Assembly: GCA_037783545.1 (NCBI GenBank)
Contig: JBBELK010000003.1
Span: 62,001 to 126,000, forward strand
Direction: 5' to 3'
Length of the DNA: 64,000 bases
Source of the DNA: Henricia sp. BOLD:AAB3569
Taxonomy: Eukaryota; Echinodermata; Asteroidea; Spinulosida; Echinasteridae
The notes beneath the pieces are model-generated. The model made no database searches. It was not told the DNA's origin and was given only the letters and a program-made list of their open reading frames with translations. This document shows, piece after piece, positions 12,701-24,191 of the stretch; the stretch's first letter is position 1, and each line of letters begins with the position of its first letter. The position numbers were made by a program, and so were the translations under genes.

Positions 12701-13998
12701 GCCAACTTTGTTTAATTATATTTATTGCAGACAGAAAGAAATTGCCGTAACATATGGACCGATGGCTTATATTCCAGTGTCTTGTCAAAATACGATCTAT
12801 CTCGCGCCTCAAAAATTTTTCACTTTATCTGAAACTGAAATGGTCATACACAGATGTTTGAGTAGTTTGACTCCTTAACAGTTGTCAGAAATTATTACTT
12901 CGGCACATTACTGCAGGCCAAATTACATGTTTACAACAGGATCATTGTGCTCGTTTGAACCTTTGGGCATGGTAATCGAAACTCCCGAGTATAGAACTGC
13001 GTTCTCGGGGTGACAGTTACGTGAAAGAGCATACGAGTGTATGGGTTGAATCTTTTTAGGTGATCGGGCCAACAGCCCGATCACCTATTACTCTCGTACG
13101 ATTTATTTTTCTTTTTAGGTGATCGGAACTAATTCCGATCACCTATTACTATTGTATGATTTCTTTGTCTTTTTAGGTGATCGGGCCAACAGCCTGATCA
13201 CCTATTACTCTCGTACGATTTCGTTTTTGGCTTTTTCGCTTGCAGCGAAAAAGCCTTTGTTTTCGTTTTGATTTTTTTTCTTCTTCTTCTGATTTTTTCC
13301 TATAGACATAACGCATGGGCGTTCTCCTCACCTTTTCAGATTGTTCTCAAACTTTGATCTTAACCAAACTTGGTCACATCAATGACACACGGCGTGGCCC
13401 GCCTATGTCAAAAGTTGAAGAACATGAGCGCCATTGGATGAAAACGGATCCAAACTTGAAATTTTACAAGGAATTCATTTTTTGGGGTCTCGCTTTCCGG
13501 AAAAACCGGGAAATGTGTCTAATTTGCAAAACTTCGAAAAATCCACGCAATCCATTGGTCTTTCAGCTATAAGACCATGTTGCACATTAGCTATAGTGTT
13601 TCAAGGGTCGGAGGTTCTATTTTTCACCTCATTTCAGTGATTAGATATTGCGAATGAGCGGATAGGGATACATCGAGTCTAAATAGCTTATGTTTTGTCC
13701 CAAGTGACAATGATTATTGTAAATTTGACTTTAAATGTTGCCATAGGAATCGGGTCGCCAGTGTCTACCTGACAAGCTTCTCGGGAAACATCTTAACAAT
13801 TGAATACACTTACTAGCAGGTGGGTTATCACCTGGGAATGGGAACTTGTTAAATCGACGAGACTCACGTGAGATCGCGTTTAACAGCTTTCTCCCAAAAC
13901 TGGCAGTTTCATTGTTTGAAGTTGTGGGAATCGGGGTCATCCAGATGATGGGCGAAATCCAGTCAGAAAATGATAATAACCGCCGGGTGTGAAAATTA
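9736..13998 (+). repeat. 1,421-bp tandem repeat, three near-identical units
   Basis: Units start at 9736, 11157 and 12578, each at ACGTTTTCGCAAGG. I saw only isolated differences, for example AGAATGAAA against AGAAAGAAA near 9893/11314, and one base near 12220. Each unit holds ~480 bp of unassigned sequence, three type A hairpins, one type B hairpin, the type B 5' body, and the outer ~610 bp of the left arm of the foldback element. The third unit runs on into the rest of that foldback. Short ORFs recurring in each unit are not taken as genes. Confidence 0.85.
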
Positions 13999-15401
13999 AT
14001 GTCTCGATTGTGTTTCTTCTCACGCAGAATTATATTTAAGTATGGCGAGAAAAAGTGACATTTTAATATTCATAGTAAAGGGGTTGTTTTAAAGGAACAA
14101 CTACGGAGCTATAATGGAAGTGCCATCCAACTTGTTAAAATCCTAAAATAATTTATTCTAGGATGACAACATATTCGGTGCAAAATGCCGTCATCCTACA
14201 TTGTGGATGTCGTTCTCCTAAGATAATTATTACAGGATGACGACACTGTGCTCTGAATATGTTGCATTCTGCGATAAATTACCTCAGGGTCTTCTAAAAC
14301 AAAGTCAGGTGGAATTTCCAGAGCTCTGTAGTGTATGCTATTGGAGTACACGAATTTGTCCGCGAAAATGTAATTCTTCGTGCGCGCGTTACGCGTATTC
14401 CAAGCGTGTTGTACGCGCACGCACATGACCGGGTACTTGTAGTGCACATTTTGCTTTCGGGCGCGTTCAATTTCTGTGTGCGTGTGCGTGTTCCATAAGC
14501 GCTGAATAGGGCGCGGGCGCGTGCCAGCCTAAAAGGTGTTTAAGACTGGCTGGTCTTTATCGTCCGTTTAAGACTGGCCACGTGACGTGCTCTCAGCCAA
14601 CAGGGATGCGTAAACTGTCCAACGTACTTTTTAATTGTATTTAAAGATATATCTATAATTAAAAGCCTTAGCAGTTTTAAAGATAGCCTGAAATAATTAA
14701 AAAACCAATTACTTTTATTTGAATAAGTGTCACTTTTTCTCGCCATATAATTCTGCGTGGGAAGAAACAATGACATTATTTTTTCACTCGAGGTGGTCAT
14801 CATTTTCTGAGAAATCGCCCATCGTCTCAATATGACCCGGATTCCCAAAACTTTAATGAAACTACCAGTTTTTGGAGAAAGCCATTAAACGCGATCTCAC
14901 GTGAGTTTCGTCAATTTGACAGATTCCCACGGCCAGGTGATCACCACCTGCCTGAGCACATTTAATGGTTACTTTTGTTACGTATTTTGCACGTATAGAC
15001 CCTGGCGACCTGATTCCTATAGTCACATTAAACATGATCACTTGTCACTTGGGACAAAGGATCCAACAGCACCTGCGGTAATATCGCGAGTAAATAAGAT
15101 ATTTAGACTTGATTGTTCCCTATACCCGCTCATCAGCATCGTATTATCACTGAAATGAGGTGGGAAAATAGAACCCCCGACCCTTGAAACCCTATAGCTA
15201 ATGTGTAATATGACCTAATACGTAAGAAATCAATGGATTTATGCAAATTTATCCAAATTATGCAAATTAGACAACTTTCCCGGTTTTTCCGGAAAGTGAG
15301 ACCACAAAAAATTAATTCCTTGTAAAATTTCGAGTTTGGATCCGTCTTAATCCAATGGCGCTCATGTTCTTCAACTTTTGACATAGGCGGGCCACGCCGT
15401 G
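13388..15401. mobile_element. foldback DNA element with ~670-bp arms
   Basis: Ends CACGGCGTGG..CCACGCCGTG are flanked by GACA on both sides (13384-13387, 15402-15405). The uninterrupted site GACATAG is seen in a related element near 25404. The left arm (to ~14070) and right arm (from ~14728) are diverged inverted copies. The ~660-bp loop has no convincing coding sequence. A 4-bp duplication and CAC..GTG ends would fit a Chapaev-like element, but that is only inference. Confidence 0.7.
14071..14727. other. loop of the foldback element
   Basis: No gene seen. It contains small inverted repeats around AGGATGACAAC (14160-14245) and a repeated TTTAAGACTGGC motif (14539 and 14566). Confidence 0.4.
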
Positions 15402-16759
15402 GACATAGTATAAGAGGTTTGCACCCAAGAATGGCTTCATTGTGACGTTATCCATTACGTCATTATAACACTTTAAAGGGGCACAAAAACGCAAAAATTA
15501 GCAAAAAATGCATTTTAAAAACACTTCCCTGTCCAAACCCACGTGACCCATGGTCTTCATATTTGGCATGCATACAGATCAGACCATGCCCCACACTTTT
15601 CATTGTGTAGGCATTTTGATCGGACCCTTCCTTCATGGGTAAATTAAAGGTCAAAGTTCACCTATTTCAAAGATCACAATTTTTCGGTTTTTTTTATATT
15701 TATGCAGCAATTTCACCCCTTAAATATTGCTGAATTTTCATGAAATCCGGTACAGGTATAGTTCCCATGATACACTCTGGGAAGCATGAACATCATGATC
15801 GTGACGTCAGCGATGACGTCATTATTAACATTTAAAAATGCCGAAAAGTGATTTTTTAGCATCAAAATGATTACAATCTGCATTTTTAGAAATGCATCCC
15901 TTTTAAATACCACGTGACCCATGGTCTTTACATTTAGCATCCATACAGACCAGACCATGCCCTACAATTTTCCTCGTGTGGGCATTTTTATTTGACCCTT
16001 CCTTCATAGGTCAATTAAAGGTCAAAGTTCACCTTTGTCAAAAATCACAATTTCCCGGCTTTTTTGTACTTATGCAGCAATTTCACACCTTAAACTATGC
16101 TTGATTTTCATGAAATCAGGTAAAGGTATAGTTCCCATGATACACTCTGAGCACCATGTACATCATGATTGTGACGTAATCAGTGACGTCATTATTTTTT
16201 ATTTAAAAAGGGCGCAGAAGTGATTTTTTGCATTAAAAAGATTACAATATGCATTTTTAGAAATGCATCCCTTTCAAAAACCACGTGACCCATGGTCTTC
16301 ATATTTGGTGGACATATAGACCAGACCATGCCCTTCAACTTTCCTCATGTAGGCATTTTCATTTGACCCTTCCTTCATAGGTCAATTAAAGGTCAACATT
16401 CACCGGTCAAAAATCACAATTTTCCGCCTTTTTGTACTCATGCAGCAATTTCACCCCTTAAACTATGCTGGTTTTTCGTGAAATCAGGTAAAGGTATAGT
16501 TCCCATGATACACTCTGAGCAGCATGTACATCATGATTGTGACGTCATCGATGACGTCATTATTATCATTTAAAAATGGCGCGAAAGTGATTTTTAGCAT
16601 CAAAATGATTACAATATGCATTTTTAAAAATGCACCCTTTTCCAACACCACGTGACCCGGGATCTTCATATTTGGTAGACATTAGACCAGACCGTGTCCT
16701 CCAATTTTCTCCATGTAGGCATTTTCATTTAACCCTTCCTTCATGGGTCAATTGAAGGC

Positions 16760-17373
16760 CAAAGTTTTATCGACGTTCTCAATGCATTATGGGATTGGAT
16801 GACAAAATTGCCCGCCCAAATGTGCATAAACCTATGAGGCGGACGCCAACTCGGCAACTTTTTTACTCATTTTCACGAAAACCAAAAAGAGTTCAAGAAT
16901 CAACCTCCCACCACTTTATCTTTGACACATATCAAACATACTGACAAACATGAACCGAAACAGAAATGTTGCAAATGCGAGAAATCATCGGGGATTTCCT
17001 AAACTCCGAGTACCGTGCTCGCAGCTCGGTATGCGTTATGCAACACGCGCCGTATCGGTACGGCGCTGGTTGGATTGAGTGTGCTGCACTGCTGACAGAT
17101 GTCACTCGATAGTCTTGTTACTGACAAATTATAATATGATACATCATACACATATCGAGAAAGTCGCTAACATTATACTAACCCTGTTTACATGACTCCA
17201 TCTCATCTCCTTGGTATACAAACCCAAATATCAAGGGTTGTCTAGCAAACACATCGACACATGTATTACGAAATTCCCATGTAGCCATTTTACACTCTTT
17301 AAATTGTACACAGTTGGATGACTTATTTCTGCAAAACTCAACATCGGAAACAAAACTTCAAAGATATGCTGTC
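16760..17373. other. unassigned cargo of type B element left of BEL insertion
   Basis: This stretch is not similar to the core repeats. No ORF or RNA is supported. It could be sequence captured by the Helentron-like element, but nothing in it is recognisable. Confidence 0.35.
17369..17373. other. BEL target-site duplication, left
   Basis: CTGTC, repeated at 24944-24948 directly after the other LTR. Confidence 0.9.
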
Positions 17374-18098
17374 TGTAACCGACATACGTTACATAGGATG
17401 TCTGCCGTATAAGACCTCAATAAGCTCAGTTTGAAACTCATGCATGCTCAATGAATGTCATGTTTAATTCTGGTTGATGTCACAGATAACAAGTAACCAG
17501 GGTGTGGCACAGGAGTAACAAGTAGCTAATAGCAATGTCATGTCGATAAGGTTTGCAGGATACAAGTCCAGTGCATGGTTTGATGCAAGGTTGTACGCAA
17601 GGTTCAACTATTAAGGAATAAAGAAAGAAAATACTGATTTTGAGTTAAATGTGTCATATAATAATCACTGTTTGGCAATAAATCTTAAACAGTCACTGTC
17701 CAAAATTACTAGGAACATGATTCCAATCATCCATAAATTTCTGTCTTCAAATCCAATAAATTCTCCAATACAATCCTTAAAGAAATGAAATATCAGTAAA
17801 CTTACTTTTGCTGAGCTTCCATGGGATGTCAAGTCAATGGGATGTCAAGTTGTGTTGACTAATGAGTACAAGAAATGGCAATGTCTGTACATGTACTGAC
17901 TAGTAGTGTATATGACCATACATGTACATATCTGCAGGAATGTCTACAAGAATGTGCCACACCCAAATATTCAAATTAAAAATAACAGCGCCCTCAAGTT
18001 ACTTACAAAAATAGCGCCCTCTGGCAGTTTAAATGATGTAGCGCCCTCTACCAACCAAAGTTAAATAATTGGCCCTATATCAAATTCTGTCCATTACA
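17374..18098 (-). repeat. BEL 3' LTR (minus orientation)
   Basis: 725 bp, matching 24219-24943 with no difference seen by eye. Ends TGTAA..TTACA form a short terminal inverted repeat. It contains three repeated GCGCCCTC words near 17993-18047. Confidence 0.95.
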
Positions 18099-18110
18099 TT
18101 CCGGCCCCTA
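18099..18110 (-). other. BEL polypurine tract
   Basis: On the minus strand AGGGGCCGGAA sits immediately before the 3' LTR, the place where plus-strand DNA synthesis is primed in LTR elements. Confidence 0.7.
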
Positions 18111-18326
18111 ATGCTCTTGACCAGTCAAAGCATTACCTAAACATAAAGGACAGAATCTAACGTCAGGGTCATTAAATTTCATACCACCATTAATATCTAG
18201 CGCAAAAGTCTTTACAGTCCAAAACATCCGGGGTGTTAAAGTCACTGAATCCTTTATGTTTTCGAGTTGTCGTCCAGTGTAATCCTCTGTGATCAACAGC
18301 TCTGTGGTCAAATCATGAACAGTTCC

Positions 18327-19844
18327 TCAGACCATATCCCCTTCCAAGAAGACAAGTTTGTCAATGGGACGATGATAGACTCCAGTCTGTGTTCTCACTT
18401 GTGCAGATCTCACCTTCCCATCTTTGCCTGGGTAAGTATCCACCACGAGTCCCAAGGGCCACTTATATCGAGGACTGTTTTCGTTCTTGACCAACACAAG
18501 ATCTCCAGTGCACACATTGCGCTTTGGGTTGATCCATTTTTGTCGTTCTTGTAGCGATGGAAGATATTCTTTAAGCCATCGTTTCCAGAAGATATCGGCT
18601 AGGTATTGTATTTGACGCCATCTTCGTCTGTAGACATCCTGCTCTACAAACCGCCCGGGAGGCAGGTTGGGTCCGGAGCGAAGGAGAAGTAGATGATTTG
18701 GTGTCAAGGGAGCAGGATCTCTTGGGTCATCAGAAAGTCGCGTTATCGGCCTTCCATTGACAATACCCTCAACGATACACATCAACGTTTGGAGTCCTTC
18801 GTCAGTGAGTGCTTGTTGACTTAGTAAACCGCTCAGCACAGAACGAACTGTTCTAATTTGCCGTTCCCAGGCACCACCAAAGTGCGATGCTGCAGGGGGA
18901 TTAAACAGCCACCGTGTCTCTCTTTGAAGGAGATAATTGTGGACCTTAACTTGATTCCATTCCTGGATTGCTTGTCGTAGCTCACGGTTTGCACCGACGA
19001 AGTCGGTGCCATTATCAGACCTAATTTCAATGGGACTACCACGGCGAGAAATGAAGCGCTGTAAAGCGTTAATGAAGGAGTCTGTGTCGAGTGTGTGGCA
19101 AACCTCAAGGTGGATGGCTCTCATAGACAGACATGTAAATAAACACCCATAACGCTTCACCAGACTTCTGGCACGCTTTACCATGAACGGACCAAAGATG
19201 TCGACCCCTACCATGCTGAATGGCGGAAGTCCAGATGTCACACGGTCTGCAGGTAAGTCAGACATACGTTGAGTCAAGGTTGACGCTTTCCTTTTTCTAC
19301 ATGGGATGCACTTGTGAATCACCTCTTTCACTGAAGAACGACCCTTGATGATCCAGAATCGTTGTCGGATTTCTGAAAGAGTACGTTCTGCTCCAGAATG
19401 TCCACTCACTTCGTGATAATGCCTGATGATAAGTCGTACAACAGGATGCCGCTTGGGTAAAATCAATGGATGCTTGATGTCAGCAGCAAGGTCGGCGTTG
19501 CCTAGTCTTCCTCCAACCCGGATAAGACCATGCCCCGACGTTGAAGGCGCTAACCTTTGGAAGCAACGCAACTTCAGAGTAGCATCGTCAAAACTTGTCT
19601 GTTGGATGTGGCGTACTATGGCTCTCTCCGCAGAAGACACTTCATCTACCGTGATAGGTTGACTCATCACAGATACTGCATTTCCTTTACCAATCCGGTG
19701 AAGGAGAAAGGCCTTTACACGTAGCATCCAAGCAACTGCCTTGCGCAGTGAGTACCAGGAAGAGAAATAAGCGAACAGCTTACTCACAGCGTCAGGTTCA
19801 TCTTTGGATATGCTGGTACTATAAATGACGGGGTCTTTCTTGAC
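18327..19844 (-). CDS. BEL integrase region (in frame with gag-pol, after a stop codon)
   Basis: It encodes the integrase that joins element cDNA to target DNA. The frame continues directly from the upstream gag-pol frame; only the TAA at 19845-19847 separates them. A GTG at 19787 is the first start-like codon, but no independent start is convincing. Counting from it: an HHCC zinc domain (HYHEVSGHSG near 122, then CIPC near 160), catalytic D in VGVDIFGPF (~193), D in SDNGTDF (~257), E in GGAWERQ (~307, 49 residues after the second D), and a C-terminal domain of the DUF5641 type (~395-486). All three catalytic acids are present. It could be expressed only by readthrough, or not at all if the stop is a mutation. 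Confidence 0.9.
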   Translation of the reverse strand, partial: VKKDPVIYSTSISKDEPDAVSKLFAYFSSWYSLRKAVAWMLRVKAFLLHRIGKGNAVSVMSQPITVDEVSSAERAIVRHIQQTSFDDATLKLRCFQRLAPSTSGHGLIRVGGRLGNADLAADIKHPLILPKRHPVVRLIIRHYHEVSGHSGAERTLSEIRQRFWIIKGRSSVKEVIHKCIPCRKRKASTLTQRMSDLPADRVTSGLPPFSMVGVDIFGPFMVKRARSLVKRYGCLFTCLSMRAIHLEVCHTLDTDSFINALQRFISRRGSPIEIRSDNGTDFVGANRELRQAIQEWNQVKVHNYLLQRETRWLFNPPAASHFGGAWERQIRTVRSVLSGLLSQQALTDEGLQTLMCIVEGIVNGRPITRLSDDPRDPAPLTPNHLLLLRSGPNLPPGRFVEQDVYRRRWRQIQYLADIFWKRWLKEYLPSLQERQKWINPKRNVCTGDLVLVKNENSPRYKWPLGLVVDTYPGKDGKVRSAQVRTQTGVYHRPIDKLVFLEGDMV

Positions 19845-22800
19845 TTACAAAACATCTGGTGACATAGGTGCATCAAAGTCAGGTTGAAGTGGCCACTGCG
19901 ATTCATTAAAGAGCAGAAACCGTGGACCTTGCACCCAATGGGCGTTGGCAATTAAATCTTTGGCTGATTGGCCTCTAGAGACGTCGTCTGCTGGGTTGGA
20001 CATGCTGTCCACATATCGCCATTGTGCTGCTTTCGAGAACTCGAGTATTCTTGAGATGCGGTTGGCCACGAAGGTCTGGTAGCGTTTGTCCTCGTTTCTC
20101 AGATAGTAAAGCACAATCATACTGTCGCTCCAAAATACACTTTCTTGAAGTGGCAGCAACAGCTCCTTGCGGACTATTTCGTCAAGTTTGATGGAGAGAA
20201 CCCCTGCAGTGAGTTCCAGACGAGGAATGGTGGTTTTCTTCAGAGGGGCTAACTTGGCTTTGGCCATCAGCAGACAACAACTTGCTTTTCCGTCTATATC
20301 CTGCAGCCGCAGGTAAGTAACTGCTCCATATCCCCTTTCTGAAGCGTCACAGAAATGATGCAACTGGATTGTAGCATTGGAACCAAACCCTTGTGGCTTG
20401 ATGCATCGGGGAACTGAAAGATGTCTGAGCTGAGGTAAGTCTACCAACCATCTCTCCCACTGTCTAGCAATCTCCTCCGGTATGACATCATCCCAACCAA
20501 TCTTCTTTCTACAAAGCTCCTGAAACAGCATCTTGGCGGTAAGTATAAATGGACTGGCAAATCCCAAAGGATCATATATGGAGCTGACTGTACTAAGTAG
20601 TCCTCTGAGTGTGTGCGGCTTACTGCTCACATGAACGTCGAATGTAAAGTTGTCTCCTTCTACGTCCCAAAGAACACCCAAGGCTCGTTCAGTAGGTAAG
20701 AGCTCCTTGTCCAAATCTAGAGAAGCAACTGCCTTTGTTCTCTCGGATTCTGGGATTGCTTGCAAGACGTCACGAGAATTACTGATCCATTTCCTGAGCT
20801 TGAAACCTCCGAGTGCCAACATGCTGCACAACTGGTTGATGAGTCTGATGGCTTCATCACTAGTAGCAACCGACTTTAGACAATCGTCTACATAGAAATT
20901 TTGGTCAACAGTCTTGACGGTTTCTGTGTCATACTTGCTGATATTTTCTTGTGCAGTCCGTTTCAGAGCGAAATTAGCACAACTGGGTGACCACACTCCT
21001 CCAAATAGGTGAGCTGTCATGCGACACATCTTCGGTGAGCAAGACGAGCTGTCATTGAACCACCATAGAAAGCGCAACGCATCTCGATCTGGTTCACTAA
21101 CCAACACTTGGTGAAACATACTCTCAATGTCGGCCATAAATGCAACCCGTTCTTGCCGAAAACGAAGCAAGACGCCAAGCAACTTGTTGATTAAATCAGG
21201 ACCTCGGTGCACTGTATCATTTAGAGAGATTCCCCGGAACTTGGCAGCACAATCGAAAACAATCCTGAGTTTTCCTGGCTTATGCGGATGAAATACAGGG
21301 TGGTGCGGCAGGTACCAAACTGCGCCATCTGCTCTCTCGACGTGCTCTGGTGGTACTTCCTCAGCATAGCCACGATCCATAAGCTCTTTCATGCCTGCCG
21401 TGTATTTGTCTTTCAAGACTGGATCCTTTGCCAATTTTCTCCCGAGCAGACGCAAGCGATGTTCTGCCATAGCCTTGTTATTAGGAAGACTGGGTGGTCG
21501 TGACTTAAATGGTATGTCCATCGAGTAATGCCCATTCCGAAGAAGAATAGACTCTTCCCATATAGCTGCTGCCTTTCTGTCACTCACAGACATGCTGGTA
21601 TCGCTACCTCCAAGATCCTCTAATAGCCAAAACTTCTCAACCTGTCGCTGTAGGCTAATACATGCACATGCATCAGTACTAATGAAGTGCGAAGTTACCT
21701 GGTTCTTGGCCCCTGACTTAATTGGTCCATTAAGTGTCCATCCCAAAAGGGTCTTCGTGGCATAAGGTGTCCCAAATTCACCTTCGCGAACATCTTTAGG
21801 GGTCATTAGTGAAGGATTATCTTGCCCAATGATTAGATGTACATCCGTGGGGTTGACGTCAGGCAGCATTATGTCTCGCAAATGTGGCCATGCATTGATG
21901 TCCTCCTGTGTTACCAGACAATCTGGGTTGACGCATATCTTGGGCCTGGTTAGAACATTAGTCATGACAACAAGATTTTCATCATCAATGTCCGTGACTT
22001 CCAAGTCGACGACAAAGACATCAGTGATGTTGTTGTGGTTGTCCAATGTTGTAAGCTTCACTGTGTCACGACGGCCAGAAATTCCAAGCTGTTCTAACAT
22101 AGCCTCAGAGCAGAATGTCTGCGTCGATCCAGTGTCAAGTAGTGCATAGGTAGTAAGAACATCTATGGACCCTTTACCCCTCACCTTCACGGGCACAATA
22201 GGTAGAGCAACTTTCCCAAATCCGGCCCCTGTGATGGTACATGTCACATTACCTGAAGCACCTGGTTGTACTGAACTTGTGCTGACAAATGGAGGTGCGT
22301 TAACTGATAAAGATGGAGAAGTGCCTGTTGATGTGAAGTCCTTGGTACGAGGTAGATGCAGAAACTTGGTGTGCTTTAGAGCACAGCCTGGCACAGTACA
22401 CACAGTGGTTCTTTTGCAGTCACGCGCCCAGTGTCCAGGCTGAAGACAGTTGACACAAAGGTGGTGGCTCTGAACAAACTTTAGACGATCTGTCACCTTA
22501 AGTGCCTTCCAACCATTACAACTGAACAAACTGTGGTCTTGCATGCAATATGGACACACGTTAGCAATTCGCTCAGAACGAGTACCGCCACTCTCTCCAC
22601 CTGTCTGGGGTTTCTGCCTTGACTGAAACTGGGGATTTTGTGATGTAGACTTCTGAAACCTCTGCGGCTCCACTTGGGTATTGAAGTTGACACGAGGTTT
22701 GCTCTTCCAATGTTCCTTTGGCGCGATACTCCTTTGCGACTTGTCAGGTCGATCGACACTCAGTAATTTGCCAAACACGGGATCATTGGCACGCTCAGCT

Positions 22801-24191
22801 GCCACAGACACAAAATTTAAAACGTCGTCAATTGTAGGGAGCCTACTCTCGATGAACTTAAGATGGTGCACTCTTTTCAGCCAGCCCTTTCTGAGGTCAA
22901 ATGGCAACTTCTCAATGATCTTTGCCAAGCTTTGCCGATTATTCAGCTCCACAAGCTTACCCATCGTATGCAATGTCTCACGACAATTTCTCAGCTCATC
23001 CGAAAAATCCAGCAATCCCTTATTGTCAGTGACAGGAGGTCGGCCAACAATCTTGCTAATCCAGGCATCCGAGATATCAAACGCATTTCCAAATCGACTC
23101 TGAAGCAGCATTCTTGCCAACTGGTAACCTTCATGGGGCTCCTTCACTGCACAGCATTGTATCAATTTTTTAGCTGGTCCTGTACAGTACTGCAACAATC
23201 TCGCGAGCTTTGCACCGTCACTGATCGTGTCCTTGTCAACGATATTCTCAAAGGCACGGATGAATGTCCAGTACTTGATATGATCCCCGTCGAAGCTCAT
23301 CAGCTCAGTCTTGGGTAACTGAAGAGTCTCCACTAAAGATTGCTGCTGTAAATGACTTGTGTTGAGCATCTGCATCAAGATGTCACTCATCTGCTCATTA
23401 CTAGCTGCGGTTGAAGGGAAGTTAGATGAACGACGTCCAAACTCGGGGGGTGCATAATAAGCAGCATCATCTGAAGCACTCGGTGGCCGAGTTGTCTGTG
23501 TATAGCCCGTCTGTCTTACTGGTTGTTTGTCATCCAGGCTACGTGGAGTTGACTGCATAAAACGAGCTGAATGAGCCTCTAGTTCTTGGGCATCGGTGTA
23601 TGTCCTCTCGACAGCTTCAGCCATAGCAATTTTAGTTTGAAGTTCCATTTGACGACGACGCTGACTAAGTTTGAGCTCTTCCTCCTCAAGTGCTTGCCTC
23701 TGCATTTCAGAAGCTGCTTGTGCCTGTAACGATGCTTTCTCAGCAGCAGCTTTAAGCCTGGCATTAGATAAGGTCGTAGATGTTGTTGACGAACGCTGCT
23801 TGCTAGCATGACTGGCAGAGTCCGAAGGCTGAACCGTATCTTCAAGCAGTTTGTCGTCGATCTCGAATATAGTGCCTTGTTCGAAACTCTCAACCCGCTG
23901 GCGAACCTCTGCTACCTGGGCAACAACGATGTTCTGATAATCCATTGCCGCTTTAATGTCATCTTCATCGGTCAGGAGTTGAAGAACTGCTCTTTGTATG
24001 ATCATAAACTCGTTGACATGATCATCCAACCGTTTCGCTAAATCAGAAACAAGTTCGCGATTCTCTGGGTCTTTCATCAAGACTTTAATTTGATTCAGCA
24101 CTCTTGTAACATTTGCCTTGAGACGAGATCGCTTCATCTTTAAATCTAAAATGTCCATGCCATCGTCATCCTGTGGTTCACTCGTCGCCAT
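19845..24191 (-). CDS. BEL/Pao gag-protease-RT-RNase H polyprotein
   Basis: 1,448 codons. It starts at ATG 24191, only 27 nt after the 5' LTR. Domains in order: a basic N-terminus and a long glutamine/alanine-rich coiled coil (~145-215); DUF1759-type gag (~290-440); a zinc knuckle CVNCLQPGHWARDC (~578-592) behind a CPYC motif; an aspartic protease with DTGSTQTF (~682); reverse transcriptase with FMADIESMF (~1017) and YVDD (~1098-1101); and Pao-type RNase H with HHFCDASERG (~1275) and WSDSM (~1353). The protein supplies capsid, maturation, cDNA synthesis and RNA degradation for retrotransposition in the cytoplasm. It ends at TAA 19845-19847, before the integrase that BEL elements normally carry in the same frame. 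The catalytic motifs I can see are intact. Confidence 0.95.
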   Translation of the reverse strand: MATSEPQDDDGMDILDLKMKRSRLKANVTRVLNQIKVLMKDPENRELVSDLAKRLDDHVNEFMIIQRAVLQLLTDEDDIKAAMDYQNIVVAQVAEVRQRVESFEQGTIFEIDDKLLEDTVQPSDSASHASKQRSSTTSTTLSNARLKAAAEKASLQAQAASEMQRQALEEEELKLSQRRRQMELQTKIAMAEAVERTYTDAQELEAHSARFMQSTPRSLDDKQPVRQTGYTQTTRPPSASDDAAYYAPPEFGRRSSNFPSTAASNEQMSDILMQMLNTSHLQQQSLVETLQLPKTELMSFDGDHIKYWTFIRAFENIVDKDTISDGAKLARLLQYCTGPAKKLIQCCAVKEPHEGYQLARMLLQSRFGNAFDISDAWISKIVGRPPVTDNKGLLDFSDELRNCRETLHTMGKLVELNNRQSLAKIIEKLPFDLRKGWLKRVHHLKFIESRLPTIDDVLNFVSVAAERANDPVFGKLLSVDRPDKSQRSIAPKEHWKSKPRVNFNTQVEPQRFQKSTSQNPQFQSRQKPQTGGESGGTRSERIANVCPYCMQDHSLFSCNGWKALKVTDRLKFVQSHHLCVNCLQPGHWARDCKRTTVCTVPGCALKHTKFLHLPRTKDFTSTGTSPSLSVNAPPFVSTSSVQPGASGNVTCTITGAGFGKVALPIVPVKVRGKGSIDVLTTYALLDTGSTQTFCSEAMLEQLGISGRRDTVKLTTLDNHNNITDVFVVDLEVTDIDDENLVVMTNVLTRPKICVNPDCLVTQEDINAWPHLRDIMLPDVNPTDVHLIIGQDNPSLMTPKDVREGEFGTPYATKTLLGWTLNGPIKSGAKNQVTSHFISTDACACISLQRQVEKFWLLEDLGGSDTSMSVSDRKAAAIWEESILLRNGHYSMDIPFKSRPPSLPNNKAMAEHRLRLLGRKLAKDPVLKDKYTAGMKELMDRGYAEEVPPEHVERADGAVWYLPHHPVFHPHKPGKLRIVFDCAAKFRGISLNDTVHRGPDLINKLLGVLLRFRQERVAFMADIESMFHQVLVSEPDRDALRFLWWFNDSSSCSPKMCRMTAHLFGGVWSPSCANFALKRTAQENISKYDTETVKTVDQNFYVDDCLKSVATSDEAIRLINQLCSMLALGGFKLRKWISNSRDVLQAIPESERTKAVASLDLDKELLPTERALGVLWDVEGDNFTFDVHVSSKPHTLRGLLSTVSSIYDPLGFASPFILTAKMLFQELCRKKIGWDDVIPEEIARQWERWLVDLPQLRHLSVPRCIKPQGFGSNATIQLHHFCDASERGYGAVTYLRLQDIDGKASCCLLMAKAKLAPLKKTTIPRLELTAGVLSIKLDEIVRKELLLPLQESVFWSDSMIVLYYLRNEDKRYQTFVANRISRILEFSKAAQWRYVDSMSNPADDVSRGQSAKDLIANAHWVQGPRFLLFNESQWPLQPDFDAPMSPDVL
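24181..24190 (-). other. possible BEL primer-binding site overlapping the start codon
   Basis: No TGG follows the LTR directly. The first TGG on the minus strand is inside the ATG start codon, where TGGCGACGAG matches 10 nt of the tRNA-Ser(GCU) 3' end, the same tRNA that fits the Gypsy element. ATGGCGACG is also a common animal start context, so this may be chance. Confidence 0.3.

Noticed and set aside
9736..13998. Repeated 85-, 68- and 124-codon ORFs in each tandem unit
   Set aside because: They recur only because the DNA is tandemly repeated; they overlap on both strands of a foldback arm and show no coding features.
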